From the NCBI GenBank assembly GCA_034509925.1, contig CM067532.1, positions 5,854,142-5,918,141 of the forward strand: 64,000 nucleotides of DNA. The letters run 5' to 3'. This stretch comes from Hirudinaria manillensis (Eukaryota > Annelida > Clitellata > Hirudinida > Hirudinidae). The translations under genes and the position numbers were made by a program. The notes beneath the pieces are model-generated. The model was given only the letters and a program-made list of their open reading frames with translations, ran no database searches and was not told the DNA's origin. Shown here piece after piece: positions 22,859 through 36,500 of the stretch (within the stretch, counting starts at the first letter, position 1; every line of letters starts with the position of its first letter).

Positions 22859-25800
22859 TTAAAATTTTCTTTCTAAAAATTTCAGTCGAAAGCGGCTCTT
22901 TCCCCAGAAAATATTGATTCAATGCAACTTAGAGGATTGTAAAATCTCGTTGATTTCAGATTTTTTCCCGCGTTTTTTTATGACTATTTAGGAAGATAAT
23001 TATATAAAATTTAATAATTGATTGACCGTCCAATTCTAATATGTTTTGGCAATTCTAATCATATATAAAAAGTAATTTTTAATTAATTCTGACCAATTTG
23101 AAAATGAGAAATTAATTTCGTTTTATAACGTTTAATTAAAAATGAAATGAAATTTCTCTCGTCATTAAATTAAAATAAATTATATTTATTTAAATTAATT
23201 TAAATTATATTATATTATATTATAAATTATATTATATTTGTTCCGACCACAAAATGATTCACGCATCTTGACGTGCTTCATCGCAAGTCAAATGGCGAAA
23301 TATTCTTGGGATTGAACGATGAAGAATATTTTTTGTTCTAAGTGCACGAGAAATGTTTTTAAGAAATTCAATGTCATTTTCAGGCAATCTTATTCAGGCA
23401 GTCTTCGGGCAAACATCATTTCCAAGTTCAACTGAAATCCTGTCCGGCAGTCAAATTTATTAACAAAATTAAATATTTGTTCGAATTTCACATCAAAGCC
23501 TCTCTAGGAAATGAAATAAAAAATGCCAGACAAAATGGTCGGATGGTTGTTGCTCAGTCTAATGAATACAATTGGTTGCCAAACTCGTCATTAATGAAAC
23601 AAAATGGCGTTCTTTGTTCTCAAATCATGGGCTTCCATGCTTCTCTGAAGTACCCACAATAAAATGTCCTCCTAAACAATTCTGTGTCAACTGCGTTCCC
23701 GTCTCGTCAGATTTTTTGTTTACAACGTAATTTTAATTAAAATTTGAACGTAATTTGAGTTTAAATTATAATGTTTAAACTGTCTATCTTGTCCTTTTGC
23801 GTGTTTAATATTTAGCCTCTTAGAAAATAATTATTGCTTACGAATGATGATGGCAATGTCAAAAATGGAATTTATTATAATTACCTTAAGTATAATATGC
23901 ACAGCATACACATTCGTACACACGGGTTACAATAAACTAATGTATAATGTATTATAATTATTAATATATAGGCAAATAATAACATTGGTGATCAATATTG
24001 GCTTAATAATAACAGTGATTTTTGGAGAGCCAGTTGTTAATCGGGAAAAGACGTGTGACACCTTCCTTAGAAATCTGAAATCTTTGGAATCTGGGTCTTT
24101 GAAAGTTCAGGGGACACCATAGTAAGGACCACAGGAGTCTCAGTCAGAATAGAAAACGTTCCGGTGATGATTGCGAAAGGTCCGAGCCACAAAAACAAAG
24201 GAGAACAAGAAAATACTGTTCGTCATATTCGATAGACGCTTTCCAGAGACCGAGAAAGAAAGGATTACCACCTGAATTTGGATCGATTACCATCAATCGT
24301 CACCTTGTTTCCATTTGAAGTTGATTAAAGAATTTACGTAATACCCTGCTCCTTAGGCTTCATTACCCCGCTCGACTTCATTAATCTCTGATTTTCTCGG
24401 TCGTAATTTTTAAATAGTTTGCATTATTGTGTATAAAAAAGTTCGACTTTATTATATATTTTTTTGTTTGTAGTATTTTGCTAGTTCTCTGTCAAAAATT
24501 AGACAAAATTATTGTGATTCTATATTACCAAGTTCTTCCACGACTTTAATGTCGGTCCTACTAACTGCTTAACTTCGGGGTATTATCCTATTGCCCTCCG
24601 ATGGTCAGGCACGGATTTCGTCCTGATTTGGTCTGAACATCATGAAATGCGCTGGCATGACAGATTGCTACGCAATTATTTAAAAAACATCGACTGAACT
24701 ACATTTCAATGAGTTGCTAAAGCAGCTCTAGTTTCCCCTGCACCAGAGGTCGTCAGAGTGAAATAAAAAATTCTGAATCAACATGTGGGTAGACGTTGAG
24801 ACCAAAAATCAACAAACAAGAGGAGTGAATTGGGAAGAGATAAACATCTCTCATTCCGTCAGCTACCAATTGAGGCGATTAATAAAACCAAAGAACTTTC
24901 AAATTCATTCGCAATGCTTTTCAATTCCTGTTCTTGTCGGAACAGGTAAAAAATTTGATGCACGTTGATGCATTGTATGCCAAGGGTTCACTAAAGTTTT
25001 TCAATATTTCTGTCAAAGTAATATTTTCCTTTTTACTAAAATAACTTTTTTTTTATTTTTGTCAAAATAGCTTCCGCGATTTTTCAAAGACACACCTGCT
25101 GCTTTTTCTACGCAGGAGTCGAAACAGGAGGCCTGTGATTTTACAGTTCGTGAGATGGGTGCAAGTCATCAAATCTATTCAGCAAAAAGAAAGAGGAACT
25201 ACGAAAGATACTTCTAGAATGTGTCAAGGCATGTATCCGAACTTTCTCCCAATCAATCTTAGAACTTCTTAGGTATCACCTGGACCCCATACTCACACAA
25301 TGATGTCGTTCAAGTCATTGCCTAGGCAAGCAGAGTGCGTTTATCAGCTGTCGAGTCGAATCTTTCTTGCTCGACAACGGAATCCAGTAGAAATAAATAA
25401 TCAACTACTTCATAAAATTTCGGTTGATTTTTAAATTCCGATTGAATCAATCTTCAAAATATCTCAGACCCGTGTAAATCGGTGGAAAACTACGATGCCA
25501 CTAACTCCTTAGCCACAACGCTACCTGAAGAAAAACACAGGATATTGTGTTTGGATAGCCAATAATAACAATCAATTTTCAGATGCGAATGAAGCCTTGC
25601 AGTCTCCACGTTTTCATTTTGCATCGGTCATGAAGCACTTCAAGGCATTTACTAGATTTATAGATGCTGATTTTGATCTTGTCGACTGCTTTAAGAAAAT
25701 TGCTTTACCCACTTCAACGTACCAAAAAATACTTTGATCAAAATTTAGATTTTGACCACCATTCAATGTAGTGGGGCTTATATAAGAACGTAATGAAAGT

Positions 25801-25949
25801 TTTGCAATTTTACAGATATTCATAAAAACGTCTTCGAAAAAGAAAACATTTCTTTTTAAATTTCATTCGGAATAAATTTCTATAAGTTTCTTTTTTAAGT
25901 TTATTGTTTTTGTACTTGCTTTCCACTTTTGTAATAAACTCGTTGCATT

Positions 25950-26087
25950 CAGTGGCGGATCTTCCTAGATCTAGGAGGGAGGTAAATTCAACTTTTAAAT
26001 TGAATATTTCCATAAATTTTGCTCTCTCCTGGCCCCTTCCGTTAAAGTGATCTCCTGAAACCCACTCTCCATCCAGATCCGCCACTG
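25950..26087. mobile_element. MITE, hAT-like, 138 bp
   Basis: Terminal inverted repeats CAGTGGCGGATCT (left) and AGATCCGCCACTG (right) are perfect over 13 bases. The flanking 8-mers GTTGCATT and GTTACATC agree at 6 of 8 positions, consistent with an old 8-bp hAT target duplication. There is no transposase inside. CAGTGGC starts again at 26095, suggesting a second, more decayed related end beside it. Confidence 0.75.
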
Positions 26088-26888
26088 GTTACATCAGTGG
26101 CAAATCTAGAAGACTTCGGCTGGAGGCATACATCAGAACTATTTCAGAACAAGACTATTCTAAATCTGAGCCGAAGAGATAAATTAACAATTAAATCTAA
26201 AAGTTAGAGCCCTCCTGATGTTTTGGCGTCCTCCACCGATCGTTTTCAATTTCGGTAATTTTTTTTTTGAGAGGATGGAATGCATTTCTTCATATGATTC
26301 TTTTATATCTTGATTTGAATAGGGGTTCATTTACTTTTTGTATAGATTTATAAGCATTTTTATAGTAATTACCTTTCATTATACCTCATTTGGAAATATT
26401 GTACACAAATAACATAATTCATGATTAAATGGTACGATCGTAAATATGAATTTACTATTTAATATATCCAAAATTGTTTAATAGTGATTCACCATCAGAG
26501 AAAATCTTTTTATAAGAGATGAAAAAAGGGACAAAATGATTAAACGGTCATTTTGATGAACATATATGAAACTACATGAAAATAGAATTCAGCTTAAATC
26601 TAAATGATAATTATATGAGTCAGTCGTGAAAATTTTTTGTGCGATCACTTTTATGAATTTTGAACTTGAGTCTGGAAGTGTTTTGGTAGATTAGAATGGC
26701 CTTATTTTTGTTGTTTGTTATGCAGCGCGAAATTATGCAATATTTATTTTGTTAAGTAACGCTTTACCGTTTTACAAATAAAAAACGATTACCGCTGGAT
26801 GATTCTTTTGTTTAGGGGAATGTGTTTTTGTGTATTTTTGTGACAGCATTTGTTCATGGTTTAAAATATCTGAGATCTGCATCAAATC
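26088..26888. other. upstream region of the ASH1L-type gene
   Basis: AT-rich and non-coding. It probably includes the 5' UTR, and possibly a 5' UTR intron, of the downstream gene. I cannot place the transcription start. Confidence 0.5.
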
Positions 26889-29800
26889 ATGGATTTACAA
26901 GTTACCAAAGGAAAAAGGGGAAGACCTAAGGGATCTAAAAACAAGTCAAAGAATGATGGTGATAAGACTTCATTATTACATAGGTCTGCTGGATCATCAG
27001 AAGATAACAGTATTATGGAGCAAAGTGTATTGAGTCAGATGCAATCTTTTCGTAATTCTATTTTGGAACATTTGAAGGTGGAATTGTTTGGTAAAGGAAA
27101 CGACTCCATGCTTCCTACACCTCCAATGAATTTATCAAAGATGTTACCTTCAACAAATGACACTCGTTTGGAAAGTACTGGCTCTACATACTCAAGTTCC
27201 ACCATTGATTTGAATGCAGCAACAGATGAAAGAAGTAACAGCAGCACTGTGCTCAACAAAAGTACAATCGAAACACAACCGAGAAAGAGGGGTCGACCGA
27301 GATTGAGCGAAGCTCAAAAGAAAAATAAAGCTAAGAACAATCAATCTTTTGAATCTGGCAAATCCAACAACACCCAAGACATGGCACGCATCACAAACCA
27401 GTCAACCTCAGAGTTAAATGTGAACAAGGAAATTTCATCATTAAAGCAAATCAGCACTTTACAGAATGCACAACCAGAGATAGAAAAACATAAAACAGCA
27501 GAGACTCTGCCTTCTAATAAAGATTGTGTTGAGATTAATAAGAAAACTCCAGAGCAACCACTTCATTGTTCGAAATCACTGAATGATCAAAACTTAAATG
27601 CAGAAGAGGCAGAGCAGAGCGATGCGTGTGCATTTCTTCCAAAAGTTGTGGCAGTGGAAGAAGTATTACAAGGTTTAAGTTTATCACCGACTGTTAATAC
27701 TTGTCAATTGAAGCAGGATGATGGATCGATATTAGCGGAAATATTTACAAAAGATTGCAAAAAACCGAAGAGTCCGAAGGCCTCTACGAGTTCAAAAAGC
27801 TTGTTATTAAATTCTGATAAAGTTCTCTCCTCATTTTCGTCGTTTTGCAAAAGGCGAATGGTTAAGAAGAGATTACAGCACAGTGAGTCAAAAGTTCTTT
27901 TGGAACATTTGAATGGCTCTAATGGTGCCACGTCTGTTCAGAAGAATAGATTTAGTTTGAATCAAGCAAGTAATAATGGCCTTTTTGAAAAAGAAAACAT
28001 GAGGGTAAACAATGGTCATAGTAATGCCAATAATGGTAAGCCTTTATGTCTTTAAATGCTATCATTTCTCTCAAACTCTACTGATATCAAATTTGATTTT
28101 TATCTCAGATACATCTGGTCGACATCAACATTTAGCTTGCAATAGAATTAACACAGAAGTTTCAAAGCTGAGATCAATTGGCATTCAATGTAATGAGAGG
28201 AAAGTCACAGCTTCTGTTAAGTCGCAGACAAATTTTACTTCTTATCAAGACGTGAGCATCCAGGCAGATGTTGAACCAAGAAGAACTTTAAATGCTTCTG
28301 TCCAAGCAACAGATCCTTTCAATATTTCTCTGTGTTCAAACTGTCGTGTACCTCTTGAAACAGAAAGGAATGATTGTGGAAATGCTAAAAACGAAATTCC
28401 CCAAAAAGCAGCCCCGATATTGTCGTCCAGTTTGTTAAATAATCTAAACCTCACGAATCCATCCATACTCGGGGACAAGGACGTTACTTTCAATTTCCGC
28501 AGCAGCTTCTTCGACAGCACCTTTCTGAAGGAGCTTGCGGCCACGACTCCATCAAAATTTTCTCAGGAATTCCTCTCTGTCATTTCAGAGAGTAGCAACA
28601 ATAGAGTTCTTTGCTTTCCTGGGGACACTGGGATTTCATCCTCTGAAGGAATTCATGGAAAGCTGTTGAGTGCTAACTTTCTGGACCGTAGTCAGGTCAA
28701 AGACGTTACAGAATCATTAATATCTGAGACCAGTGGTATTGTTAAGGAATGTACAAATACTGCTCCTGATGCAATAACCCAGAAAGAGAAAGAAAATTTG
28801 TTGGAATGTGATGATGTCATCATTAGGGGCAACATAGCAGCATCTACAAATTTAGGAGAATCCATTAACAATGAACAGACAAATGTAGGAACATGTTTGG
28901 ATGAAGGCTTTATTAATGGTGGAATGATTTTGATTGTTTCACTTTTTTATAAACGATTGAAGTATACGATAATTCCTGCAGAGTCGAGCATCGATGAACA
29001 GCATGCGGATCAAAAGATTGAGACAGACCAACTTACGGGTAGCACTGCAGTTTTACTATTCCAGGAATCTAACAATGATGGAAGAAGTAAAAAGAGAAAG
29101 CGCTTCTCAGATGATGATGATGATGTTGACACTGATGACCTTGCTTTGAGGAATCAGAAACAGAGTAAAAGAATTTGTAGCTTCCCAAATGGAAGATATG
29201 GACTTGGAAAGTAAGCATATCAGTTGTAAATAGTCATTTGTAAGAAATATATGGTGCCAATTTATCTAGGTTTTTGAACTCAACTATTTTAAATTTAAAA
29301 TTCTAAGTAAATTATTTGCTATTATGTTTTTTTCTATTTTTCTTAAATATAAATCTTCTATTTTTTTTGTTTCATTTTGATGTAAATGTTTCATTGTATT
29401 TTGTGATTGCATCGAAAGACAGAACAACAAGAGAAAATTCATTGAAATCAAAGACGAGGTAGTTTTGGAGTCATGTTTTTGTTTTTTTTTTTTTTATTTC
29501 ATTGACTAATCAACTCTCTTTTTCAGAAGGTACAGTTTCCAAAGCTAAAGTCACCTGTTTATAAAAAGATTAGGAGATGTTAGTAATTTGATAATTCATA
29601 AATTTCTTGATTAAAACAGGCTAACGTACCATTTTATAATCCAGGCATGTATATTGATGCCAAACCAATGTGTAAAGATTACGAGCCTACCTCTTGCGAA
29701 TGCACAGTTGCTCGACCCGATGATCCCGACGAAACTTGTTGCGGGGATTCCTGTTTGAATCGTCTGGTGTATACCGAGTGCCATCCATCTACCTGTCCCA

Positions 29801-32800
29801 CCGGTGATAAATGTTCCAATCGCAGGATTCAAAAGAAACAATGGATTGACGGGTTGACAAAGTTTCTGACCAAGGATAGAGGTTATGGTGTTAAAACCCT
29901 TAAATCCCTAAAGCCAGGTTTGCTATTTGAAAGAAATTATTATTTATAATCTCTAGAATATTTAAAAGTCATTGTTGACCTAACTTCTGATTTTTCACTT
30001 ACAAATGAAACATTGCAGGTCAATTTATAATCGAATATTGTGGGGAAGTGGTGAGCGAGAATGAATTTAAAAGACGAATGAGTCAGAATTATTGCAATGA
30101 AATCCATCACTACTGTCTAAACTTGGACAGTGGAATGGTTATAGATGGTTATAGGATGGGCAACATCAGTAGATTCATCAATCATTCTTGCCAGCCAAAC
30201 TGTGTCATGGAAAAATGGAACATCAATGGAGTGTATAGAATGGGGCTATTTACTTTGCATGAAATACAATCAGGAGAAGAACTGACATATGACTATAACT
30301 TCCATGCATACAATATCCATTCGCAACAAATTTGCAAATGTGGCTCTCAGAACTGCAGGGGAATGATGGCTGGAAAGAACCATAAAATTAAAAGGATTGA
30401 GAAAAGCAAGCAGACATCCATAATCAAAAAGAAGCATTCTTTGAGGAAAGCCAGACCTGGCTATTTGAAAAATTCTCCTGCTTCACTGAGACTGGCAGCA
30501 ATGAGCACCTATGCCTCTTCAAATGCTTCAATTGCTACATCATCAAATACTGGCTGCTCCACCAATGAAAAGATTTTTGCTCAGAAACAAAGATTATTCT
30601 TGCAAAGAAATGTAAAAAGGGTCGCAAAGATTATATCGGATTCAAAAGCCGTAACAAAGTACAGGAAGTTAGGGTTGCAAAACGTTGACAGAATGGAAAA
30701 GAAAAGTGCAAAAGATTATGGATGCTTCCTGAAAAATTTACCAGGTTTGTTTGAAATTCAATGAAATTTTTGTTGAAAATTTATTTCATTTAGCAAATAA
30801 GAAATTTTAATTCTTTCAGGCTTTGAAAATATGTTTTCCATTGCAAAAAGACCATGTTTCAGGTTTCAAAATTTGTTTGTTTACTTTAACCGAAAGTTCA
30901 TTTTACATTTTTAATTAAAGAGCAACTAATTAACTGTTTTCTTGTGAAATTTCTTTGTTTTTGGTCGCTCAATTTGGATGTTAAAACATGCATTTTGTGA
31001 ATGATGGATTTTTGATTTTCAGAGTTCCAAATGAAAGGGCAAATGGAAATATATTAAAACATATTTTCACCACCATTGTCAACACCTTATCTGATATAGA
31101 TGGTTAAAAGTTTGGTTTTGCAAAACTTTGAATGGTCTTGTTTAAGAATTTTTTTTTGTTTCCAGCCAACTCTTTGTATGCAAGTCATCCTTCATTAAAG
31201 GGATTAACCTTGCCCAAGTACTGATTATTATTATTCTAATTTATAAATTTTTGCATTAACATCCTTGAATTTATCTTTTAGAGAGCCTAATTTTATGGCA
31301 ACAGTGCAGGAACCTCTAAATCTAGAGGCCATATTGAGCAACGTCCATCTTTCTCATTACACAAGCTTCCAAGACTTCAACGAAGACGTCAACAAATTGC
31401 TCGATCACGTTCGGAAACAGGAAATTTTCAATGCAGACGTCGAAGATGCTCTCCTGAATGTGAAACAAGTCTACAAAGAAGCATCCAAGGATGTCATATC
31501 TCTCCATAGCGACATTGTTTTGAAACCTTTGGCCAATCTGAATTCAAGGTCGTCACCCGTACAATGCATCGAACAAAGCAAAGATGAAGGGCTTCTTGAA
31601 ATTAATGGAACAAACGAGTCCTTCTCTGGTAAATATTTTGCTCTACATTTTAGTGTTCCAACATAATACTTCTATGACTTTATTTTCTTTGGATTTGAAC
31701 AAGAAGTCCATTCCAAACATGGAGAGGATACGGAAGTGGAAGTGATACGTTGCGTCTGCAACATCTACAAAGACGAGGGTCTCATGATACAATGCGAGAA
31801 GTGCGAGGTTAGACACCTATTTTGCCTAAATAACATTCACATTTTTAAATCACCAAATTGATTAATAATTCATGCATTTGATTTCAAATTTTCATAATGG
31901 CCACCATATTGTGAATATTAAAAATTAATTTCTTTTTATTTTTATTTATCAGAAGTGGCAGCACTGCGTTTGCATGAATGTGAAGGGAGACGAGGACCAT
32001 TACACCTGTGAGTTGTGCAGTCCTAGACCAATCAGCAAGGTGATTGTCAATCAATTTCAATCATTTCCACATTTTAACGGGCAGACGTTTACTTGCAATC
32101 AGTAAGATTGTCCTTATTAGTTCTTTGCCTTTGAGGTGAAGCTAGTTCATTACTAGCATATACCATTCATCAAGTCATTATCCTTTAAGGGAATGCTGCA
32201 CAGCAATAATGTATTTAACAATGAATAAGATTAAAGTTGTTGCTAAATGTATACGCTGAAGGTTGACCAAAAGGTGTTATTTTAAGGAGGTGCTGTTGGT
32301 GCCTCAGCCAGAAGATGCTCTGGCCCACTGTAGATATTACATGACACTTATGAGAGATGATCACCTTCAAGTGAGGGTTGCGGATTGTGTCTACATTACT
32401 AGAGAAGGGTCTACCATCGACATCACAACATTCAACAATCAAAGAAGCTCTCATCTCATTAGGGAACAGTTAGATATTTTTAGAGTGGAAAGACTCTGGA
32501 GGAAGTACAGGTTTGAAAACTCTTCTAACCTGTGTTTTGAATGCTTTGTGCATAGCTTGCATAATTACATTAATTACCATTAACACTTGCTAATGTTAAT
32601 TCTAAAGTTTTTTTTTGACTAATTATTAGTTAAACATCTTTGATTTTAAGTTTTAATTGTACCATTGCAGTGGCGACGGGTTTGCTTTCGGTCATTACTA
32701 CATGAGGCCTCATGAAACATTCCACGAACCAAATAGGAAGTTTTATCCCAACGAAGTATTCAGAGCACCGCTTTACCATGTGGTTCCACTGGAGGCCATC

Positions 32801-33224
32801 GTAGGGACCTGTTGTGTGATGGACCCAATAACATATTGCAAGGTGGTATTGCATTCTATTATACTTCCCTTCCCTACTTTATTCATTTGTCAACAAAACT
32901 GAGTAAAAAAAATGTCATTTCTCTCTAAACAGGGACATCCACTGGGTATGAAGATGGAGGACATTTATGTATGCGAATTCAGAGTCGACAAGGCAGCCCG
33001 CCTGTTCAGCAAAATCAACAAGTCTCAGCATATGATTAATACAAATTCCTATTGCTTCCATCACTATCCCATCAAGTTAAAACCCAAAAGAACATACATG
33101 GTTGTTTCCTATAGCCTAGCCTTGCAACCTATCTGATTAGGATAACTATCATTTACCTGTGAATTTTATTCCTTTTTAGGTCCACCAAGAAAGCAATGAA
33201 GATGAGCTAAATGGCCCAAGTTGA
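26889..33224 (+). CDS. ASH1L: ASH1L-type histone H3K36 methyltransferase
   Basis: Fourteen exons join in phase to 1512 aa: 26889-28035, 28109-29210, 29419-29458, 29527-29578, 29645-29917, 30019-30744, 31166-31217, 31282-31628, 31704-31807, 31953-32039, 32287-32510, 32671-32842, 32933-33100, 33180-33224. AT-hooks KRGRPKGSK (residue about 8) and KRGRPR (about 131). AWS Cys cluster at about 782-850. SET domain with YCGEVV, the catalytic NHSCQPNC (about 926) and ELTYDYNF, then post-[13 protein letters not shown] (about 977). Bromodomain about 1066-1195. PHD finger with C4HC3 ligands about 1260-1308. BAH domain about 1311-1498. This exact order is diagnostic of ASH1/ASH1L, a Trithorax-group nuclear enzyme that methylates H3K36 and counteracts Polycomb. 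It is shorter than human ASH1L (about 2970 aa), mainly N-terminally. An in-frame hydrophobic insert at 28919-28981 is odd. Confidence 0.94.
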
Positions 33225-33295
33225 CTTTTGGACCAAAAGTAAAAATTGGACAATTACCTTGGATCACATCTTTAATAGCGTTTTTAAATTTTATA

Positions 33296-33301
33296 AATAA
33301 A
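33296..33301 (+). terminator. poly(A) signal of the ASH1L-type gene
   Basis: AATAAA 72 bases after the stop codon on the plus strand. Confidence 0.7.
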
Positions 33302-33588
33302 GCACTTCAATGGGACATCAATAGGATAGACACAAACTACTTCCATGTTGGTGTCATATCTAGATGAGAGTCTTCTCATCTCTCAACAAACAAATAAACA
33401 TGTGTCGATGGGCAAACGTACTTGTGTCTCATAATTTGTTGTGCACTCTCTCTAGAATGAAATCGAACATCAATCTGATTGTAATGTGGCACGAGAATTA
33501 AATGACTATAGCTAATACACGAATAAAACAAGGATTTTAACAATTTAAAATGATATGGTAAAAAGCGACGTGCTTTTTTTTCCTATGT

Positions 33589-36500
33589 CTATCTAGTTAA
33601 AGTTTCAGAGCATTTTGCACCTTTCCTGCTTTGTGCAAGCAATATAGAAGCTGTTGTGTCGTCCAAGAGTGACTTTAAGATGGCATCTGCAACGGAATTC
33701 TTAACCGATTCAGAATCTCTTTCATAATCAACCCAGTCAGGTTCCTCGAGCTTCAGTTCCCTGGCTAGCAGGTTTTCAACGTGCCCGTCCCTGCCCTCTT
33801 TGCTGCACATGCTGTTTGCAAGCTTATTAGCTGTCGTTGGCCTGATGATGATGAAGTCGTTTCGAGGCGGCAACAAATTTAGGATCATGTCGACGAACGC
33901 CGGCCTCAATTCCTCCAAACTGTTAGGAAGGCCTTTCCTGATGGGATTCTTCCTGTCGAAAAGTAAGAAGTCGGCGATGCCGCGCATGATTTCGAGCTGA
34001 GGTTCGCCTTCTTCGGACGTTTCTTCTTTTGCGTAGAGACTCATTAGCACCTCCCCCACGAGTTCAAAAATAAAAGTTCGAAACGTTGATTCTGGAGGGG
34101 TCGCCGTGGCGTATTTGGTGATGAACCGGATCGGAGGCGATAAGTCTTCCCACGGTTCCCCGTTCCTTCTCTGATTCCAATAAATATCGAGAGATTCGGA
34201 AATCAGGGCAGTCAGATCTTTACATTTTGGAATACCATAGATGTCTGAAAAGAAGTTCATTATCGTGTGTAATTATAACGTGTGTTTATAACGATGAATA
34301 TGCAAATTGTCGTGAGAAATCTTCCTACCGAAAATGAAATCAATATTTTCATGTTCAAAAATGAAAACAGAATCACAGCAAAAAGCATGGAAAATCAACA
34401 AGTTTCAAAATTTGTTATAAAATTCATGAGCCATTATTTGTAATGAGGACTCCTACCTGCTGAAGCAATTACATTTACTTCGACCCTATCTGAGGGAATA
34501 CTGATCTCCTTGAGTTCTGGAAACGTGGCAGGATAGTTGTCATCGTCGATGTATTCATCGGAAAGCTGTTTAAAACATTGCGATTAACATAATCAAACTA
34601 ACATAATTAAATTAACATAATTTTGTGAAACAACAAAATTTGTTGCTATTGAAATTTGATGGAGTTTGTCATTTCAATAGCTCTGGCAGTATTTAATGGC
34701 GTGCCACATACGTGGATGCAGCATCCGAACAACGTTCTTACAATCTTACTAACAGCTTCAGAGCCTCCTTCTTCTTTGACTTCATCTTCCAATTCGATGA
34801 TGTCCTTCTTCTGCAGCATTCTTTTCTTATTCTTCATTGCATCAAAGACAGCATTCGTGGAATCTTGGAGGAGGTCCCCAGCAACGCTTCTGACTATGAA
34901 ATCTCCAAGCTTCATCTTGGACCAGTCGATTCTGCTTTCAGTTTCGTTCGTGATGTAGTTGGTCGTTATTGACCTTTTCGAGTCTATATCATTTTTTATG
35001 GGACCCTGTTTTAATTGTTCACCAGTTTCTTTCTGTTTCTTGACAGTTCCCATGTCGTCAGAGAATAGCTCTACAGCAGCAGCAGCTGATTCAATGGCTT
35101 TCATGAGATTGCCACTTTCAGTTATCTCTGTTTTTTCTGTGGAAATATCTTCAGTCTCAGCCACCTCCACCTCTTCACCCAAAGAAACTTTAGATTTTAA
35201 AAGCAACTGTTTGTCAACAGCACTCAAATTCTCGCCAGAATCTAACACGTGGTCTTTGCTTGACCCAGCCTCATTGTTTGGCTTGGCATCAACTTCGTGA
35301 AATATGGTTGAAGATGCAGTCAAAGAGTCTTTTGAGATGCTGCTTTCACACGAGAAAGACTTTTCAGAGTAACTGATACGATCAGAAGCGCAAATTTCAT
35401 GCTGGATTGCCTTGCTATCCAAATGACGTTTCTTGTCAATCGTTTCAATTGCATGTTTACTTGATTCTAAATCTGATTTGTCCACTTTGCTGGCTGTATG
35501 TAAACGATTTTCCAAATTATCCTTTGAATCAGTACGACTCCAGGGCAATTCAGCAATGAGCTCATCTCTGACCGCAGTTCTTTTACTTAGCTCCAAGTTA
35601 ACAGAGGAAATACGCTCAGTTTCGGAAGTCATGCTTTTTTTAGAAGCTTCTTTCAAATGAGTTCCAGGGTCTTCTTTCAGTGAGTCATCAGGCTCAGAAA
35701 AACTCTTGGATGATAAAGTTTTGATTTCTTTGTTAACATTCTCTGCATCCACCTCCAGTGAGTCTTTAGAAATTTTCTGACAGACATTTCTAGTGTTAAA
35801 ATCAAGATTCTGATCAAAACCTGGTGTCTGATCAAATATGAGACTGAAGTCCATTTGATGATTATAGCCAACACTCTTATCAATGATGGAGTCATTGCAT
35901 GAAGGAGAAATACTATCAGGAGAATCTGTTGATAAAATTGCAAGTAAGATTGGAACGACAGAATGAACTGCAAAGAACTGATATAATGGATAGGCAACCT
36001 TGATGCACTTCAACTTCCCCTTCTAATTTCATTGCTGTACTTCTCTGCTGTTCTGTAGATGCTGTTCCATTAGCAGGATGTGCTAATTTGGAGTTCTGAA
36101 AAATTTTGTGGCAATTTTATTACGAATTATGCAATATGCAAATTAATACCAGCAATCAAGTCAAGTGTCATTCCAACATTTTAACACTTTACATTATTAC
36201 TCGTTACCTATCACTTATCAATATATAAAATTGTTTTGAGACTTTTAGTTTAAAAACTTAAACATCCGACCGTGGATCATTATTTTTTACAAATATTTTC
36301 ATAATACCAAATAACTGACAATAATTGCAATTCATTTAAAGTCCATTTAAATACACAAAAATAGACCACATTATTATTAAGCAGCACTTTATTGGTAATA
36401 GCATATAATAATGTATAATTTTATCAAAGCATAAAATACTTTGATTTAAACAAGAACTGATATGACAACCTTCCCTAAGATAAGAGATACCGAATACCAT

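Larger units (their letters stand above)
21119..25949. other. intergenic, nothing coding supported
   Basis: AT-rich sequence with simple repeats, listed separately where distinct. Short open frames near 22.5, 23.5 and 24.8 kb lack splice context, codon character or recognisable motifs. Confidence 0.6.

Noticed and set aside
25810..26085. 91-codon minus-strand frame
   Set aside because: Half of it is the MITE, and the rest is low-complexity Lys/Phe sequence.
30820..30862. Possible extra ASH1L exon ([15 protein letters not shown])
   Set aside because: Including it breaks the phase into exon 31166-31217, whereas direct joining of 30744 to 31166 gives a continuous bromodomain.
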